From an uncultured bacterium (lineage in GTDB: Bacteria; Patescibacteria; ABY1; SG8-24; 2-12-FULL-60-25), in assembly GCA_937863195.1 (NCBI GenBank), contig CALMET010000206.1:1-6489 (forward strand): 6,489 bases of DNA. Reading direction: 5' to 3'. Shown one piece after another: positions 5,082 through 6,489 of the stretch. Below the pieces are notes generated by a model that was not told the origin of the DNA, did not search any database, and saw nothing but the letters and a program-made list of their open reading frames with translations. Each line of letters begins with the position of its first letter. Positions within the stretch are counted from its first letter, which is position 1. A program made the translations under genes and the position numbers.

Positions 5082-5729
5082 ATGGCGTTGGATTCGGGAT
5101 CAAAAGTGGCTTTAGTACACGGTTTTGCCACCGATGCGTCTTTTTCGATCTTTCGTTCTGCCTTGGGTATTGATGCGGGTTTTGAATCATTTCGCGCTGA
5201 AGTAGAAAAAGGTGAAGTCGTCGTATTTCGTTGGGGGATAGAGAGGGAGCTCACTCTATTGCAGATGATGGGATTGCTTCCTGTTCTCAGACTCTATCGT
5301 GATGAAGAACGACGTGCCGCGGATATCGAGTGGCAAGAGAAGCTCTTCGCATTTATAGAAAACAACCAAATCGAAATTATCGTTTGTCATTCGCTCGGTA
5401 GCCGATTTCTTCTTGATATGCTGAACCGATTTGGAGCGCCGTCAACGGTAAAACGCATTCTCTTTGTGCAAGCCGATATCGCGCATTCGCATCTCATAAC
5501 AAACGAGGTCGTCATTGCGAGAATGCGCGAGGGCGCTTTACGGCTTATAAACGCCTATTGTCCTTGGGACCAAAGCCTGATTGCATCCATGATTCTCACG
5601 GGTCGTTCGAGATATGGTTTGAGCAAGGTTGATCATCCGCATATAGAAAATGTCTTTCTGCCATTAAAGACATTGCCTAATTTGCATACGTGCTCAATTC
5701 GCTCTGAGAGATTAAAAGAGCTTATCTGA
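5082..5729 (+). CDS. Alpha/beta-hydrolase-like protein
   Basis: This 215-aa cytoplasmic protein has a compact alpha/beta-hydrolase outline. The first strand and oxyanion turn are KVALVHGF (8-15). The nucleophile elbow is IIVCHSLGSRFLL (99-111), with predicted nucleophile S104 in the pattern C-H-S-L-G, where the first glycine of GxSxG is replaced by C102. A strand LFVQADIAHS (127-136) follows. D163 (in YCPWDQSL) is a plausible acid, and H185, H187 or H202 a plausible catalytic His; which one cannot be decided by eye. The best general comparison is with small esterase/RBBP9-like hydrolases; the substrate is unknown. No signal peptide is present. The next gene starts 3 nt after its stop, so it heads a three-gene operon. 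The ATG is chosen because it places the HG motif at the usual distance from the N-terminus and because of the -10-like box before it. Confidence 0.72.
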   Translation: MALDSGSKVALVHGFATDASFSIFRSALGIDAGFESFRAEVEKGEVVVFRWGIERELTLLQMMGLLPVLRLYRDEERRAADIEWQEKLFAFIENNQIEIIVCHSLGSRFLLDMLNRFGAPSTVKRILFVQADIAHSHLITNEVVIARMREGALRLINAYCPWDQSLIASMILTGRSRYGLSKVDHPHIENVFLPLKTLPNLHTCSIRSERLKELI

Positions 5730-5732
5730 TTT

Positions 5733-6074
5733 ATGTCTGCCCTCAACCCCTTCGTAGACTTCGTCGTCAACGACTTATTGTCTGGCTTGCCAGCTTTAAC
5801 GCATCGCCGTATGTTCGGCGGTTACGGTTTATATTCTGGCGGAAAGTTCTTCGCGATCATTGATGATGGAATGTTGTATTTGAAAGCGGACGAAAAATTG
5901 AAAGATGAATTCGAAGAAGCGGGGAGTGCGGCGTTTACGTATCCGACGAAAGATGGTGAACAGGCGTCGATGAATTATTGGTCATTGCCAGAAGACGCAC
6001 TTGAAGATCATGAGTTGGCAAAGAAGTGGGCACTGAAGTCAATCGCTATCGCAAAACCCCCAAAAATGAAATGA
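5733..6074 (+). CDS. TfoX N-terminal-domain protein
   Basis: This 113-aa protein consists of a single TfoX_N domain (PF04993). The family signature is clear: HRRMFGGYGLYSGGKFFAIIDDGMLYLKAD (residues 24-53), then a FTYPTKDGEQASMNYWSLPEDAL segment (68-90) and a closing helix that ends in the basic tail AKPPKMK. In Haemophilus and relatives TfoX/Sxy activates competence genes, but stand-alone N-terminal-domain proteins are widespread and mostly uncharacterised, so a competence role here would be speculation. The C-terminal TfoX domain is absent, which is normal for stand-alone versions. The gene starts 3 nt after the hydrolase stop and its TGA overlaps the ATG of the GIY-YIG gene (ATGA, 6071-6074), indicating translational coupling in one operon. 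Confidence 0.9.
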   Translation: MSALNPFVDFVVNDLLSGLPALTHRRMFGGYGLYSGGKFFAIIDDGMLYLKADEKLKDEFEEAGSAAFTYPTKDGEQASMNYWSLPEDALEDHELAKKWALKSIAIAKPPKMK

Positions 6075-6370
6075 GCAAGAAGATTAAGAATACCCCCACA
6101 AGCGTGGGGGCAGGGGGTTCGGCCTGGTATGTCTATTTACTCCGTTGCAAAGACGGTTCTTTGTATTGCGGAATCACAAATGATCTCAAAGCCCGCCTCA
6201 AAAAACACAATGACGGAACCGGCGCAAAGTATACCCGCGGCCGCGGGCCGGTTGAGTTGGTGTGGAAGAAGAAAATGAAAACACCGACGGATGCCCGCAA
6301 GAAAGAAGCGGAGATCAAGAAGTTAAAGAAGAGCGAGAAAGAGCTTCTTGCCGTTCGATATTCGTTCTAG
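6071..6370 (+). CDS. GIY-YIG nuclease-domain protein (UPF0213/YhbQ-like)
   Basis: This 99-aa protein is little more than one GIY-YIG domain. It shows WYVYLLRCKDGSLYCGITNDL (19-39), corresponding to the GIY and YIG strands with Y20/Y22 and the CGIT turn. R42 and H46 follow in ARLKKHN, then KYTRGRGPVEL (53-63) and the C-terminal E79 in KKEAEIKKLKKSEK, the position of the metal-binding Glu. All expected catalytic residues seem present. Relatives include E. coli YhbQ; a nuclease role in DNA repair is presumed for the family but the substrate is unsettled. The ATG at 6071 overlaps the TfoX-like stop. Residues 8-16 (TPTSVGAGG) do not belong to the domain and are encoded by a GC-rich palindrome (6093-6110). 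An alternative GTG start at 6104 would leave most of the palindrome outside the gene. Confidence 0.9.
   Translation: MSKKIKNTPTSVGAGGSAWYVYLLRCKDGSLYCGITNDLKARLKKHNDGTGAKYTRGRGPVELVWKKKMKTPTDARKKEAEIKKLKKSEKELLAVRYSF
6093..6110. repeat. GC-rich palindrome in the 5' end of the GIY-YIG gene
   Basis: CCCCCAC-AAGC-GTGGGGG is a perfect 7-bp inverted repeat with a 4-nt loop, followed by a further CAGGGGG. It lies 22 nt into the coding sequence, between the start codon and the domain. In RNA it would form a very stable hairpin. It looks like a small dispersed palindromic element inserted in frame, though only one copy is in the window. Confidence 0.6.
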
Positions 6371-6376
6371 TATCCT
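6348..6376 (+). promoter_or_regulatory. Weak candidate leaderless promoter for the gene at 6384
   Basis: TTGCCG (6348-6353, 4/6) and TATCCT (6371-6376, 4/6) are exactly 17 bp apart. The -10 ends 7 nt before the ATG at 6384, similar to the geometry at 2948 and 5082. It starts inside the end of the GIY-YIG gene, so it may be chance, and read-through from the operon is equally possible. Confidence 0.3.
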
Positions 6377-6383
6377 CTGGCCA

Positions 6384-6489
6384 ATGAAGCTAGAACGCAC
6401 GCCCGCTTTTGATGAAGCGCTCGAACAATTGCACGACGGCGGCGCGTTTACCATGATCACAGTGCGTGCGGGAACGGGTAAAAGCACGT
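6384..6489 (+). CDS. N-terminus of a P-loop ATPase, possibly PIF1-like helicase (cut by window end)
   Basis: Only 35 codons are present before the window ends. The reading frame begins MKLERTPAFDEALEQLHDGG and reaches a Walker A motif, RAGTGKST, at residues 28-35. The pattern of a short helix, a glycine turn, then a hydrophobic strand leading into AGTGKST resembles the start of PIF1-type superfamily 1 helicases, in which the P-loop lies close to the N-terminus. A different AAA or helicase family cannot be ruled out from so little sequence. It starts 13 nt after the GIY-YIG stop on the same strand, with no Shine-Dalgarno. It may be the last gene of that operon or have its own promoter. Confidence 0.6.
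   Translation, partial: MKLERTPAFDEALEQLHDGGAFTMITVRAGTGKST

Noticed and set aside
4774..5190. Minus-strand open frame across the GlsB-like gene and terminator
   Set aside because: It reads through a strong terminator hairpin and is antisense to two clear genes.
6026..6070. Longer N-terminus of the GIY-YIG protein from an upstream ATG
   Set aside because: It would overlap the TfoX-like gene by 49 bp and adds no conserved sequence; the ATGA overlap at 6071 is the usual coupled start.

Overview
The window most resembles a genome fragment from a streamlined bacterium of the Patescibacteria (candidate phyla radiation) type. This is inferred from gene style alone, with no rRNA or marker gene to confirm it. 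The pointers are a secreted protein combining YVTN beta-propeller repeats, an InlB-type repeat, a 'GCTDxxAxNFNP' Cys motif and a C-terminal peptidoglycan-binding domain; very tight spacing; almost no Shine-Dalgarno sequences; and several -10 boxes lying only 6-7 bp before an ATG, which suggests leaderless mRNAs. A tRNA-Ser(GGA) gene is present.

Layout. (1) 1-797: a GC-rich stretch with a good sigma70-like promoter, a 13-bp palindrome in its spacer, a clear AAGGAG ribosome binding site and an unrecognised 226-aa protein (105-785). Composition and start signals differ from everything downstream, so this is either imported DNA or an assembly join near 786-797. (2) 798-2142: a Fur-family metalloregulator and, 1 nt later, a CooC/MinD-type P-loop ATPase, probably a metal-responsive regulator plus metal-handling ATPase operon. 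(3) 2144-2704 (minus): a convergent small exported protein. The terminator of the Fur/ATPase operon lies inside its coding sequence, antisense to it. (4) 2733-2947: terminator, tRNA-Ser(GGA) with encoded CCA on the minus strand, and its promoter back to back with that of the next gene. (5) 2948-4693: the large modular surface protein, whose propeller repeats have an exact 40-residue (120-bp) period. (6) 4750-4998: a GlsB/YeaQ-type small membrane protein ending in a strong terminator (5018-5049). (7) 5082-6370: a compact operon of an alpha/beta-hydrolase-like protein, a TfoX N-terminal-domain protein and a GIY-YIG (UPF0213/YhbQ-like) protein, the last carrying an odd GC-rich palindrome in its first codons. 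(8) 6384-6489: the start of a P-loop ATPase, possibly PIF1-helicase-like, cut by the window end.

The parts most worth a second look are the Fur/CooC-like pair, the 1-797 discontinuity, the apparent leaderless start architecture, the terminator hidden inside the convergent gene, and the strictly periodic surface propeller. I see no CRISPR array, insertion sequence or recognisable defence system.
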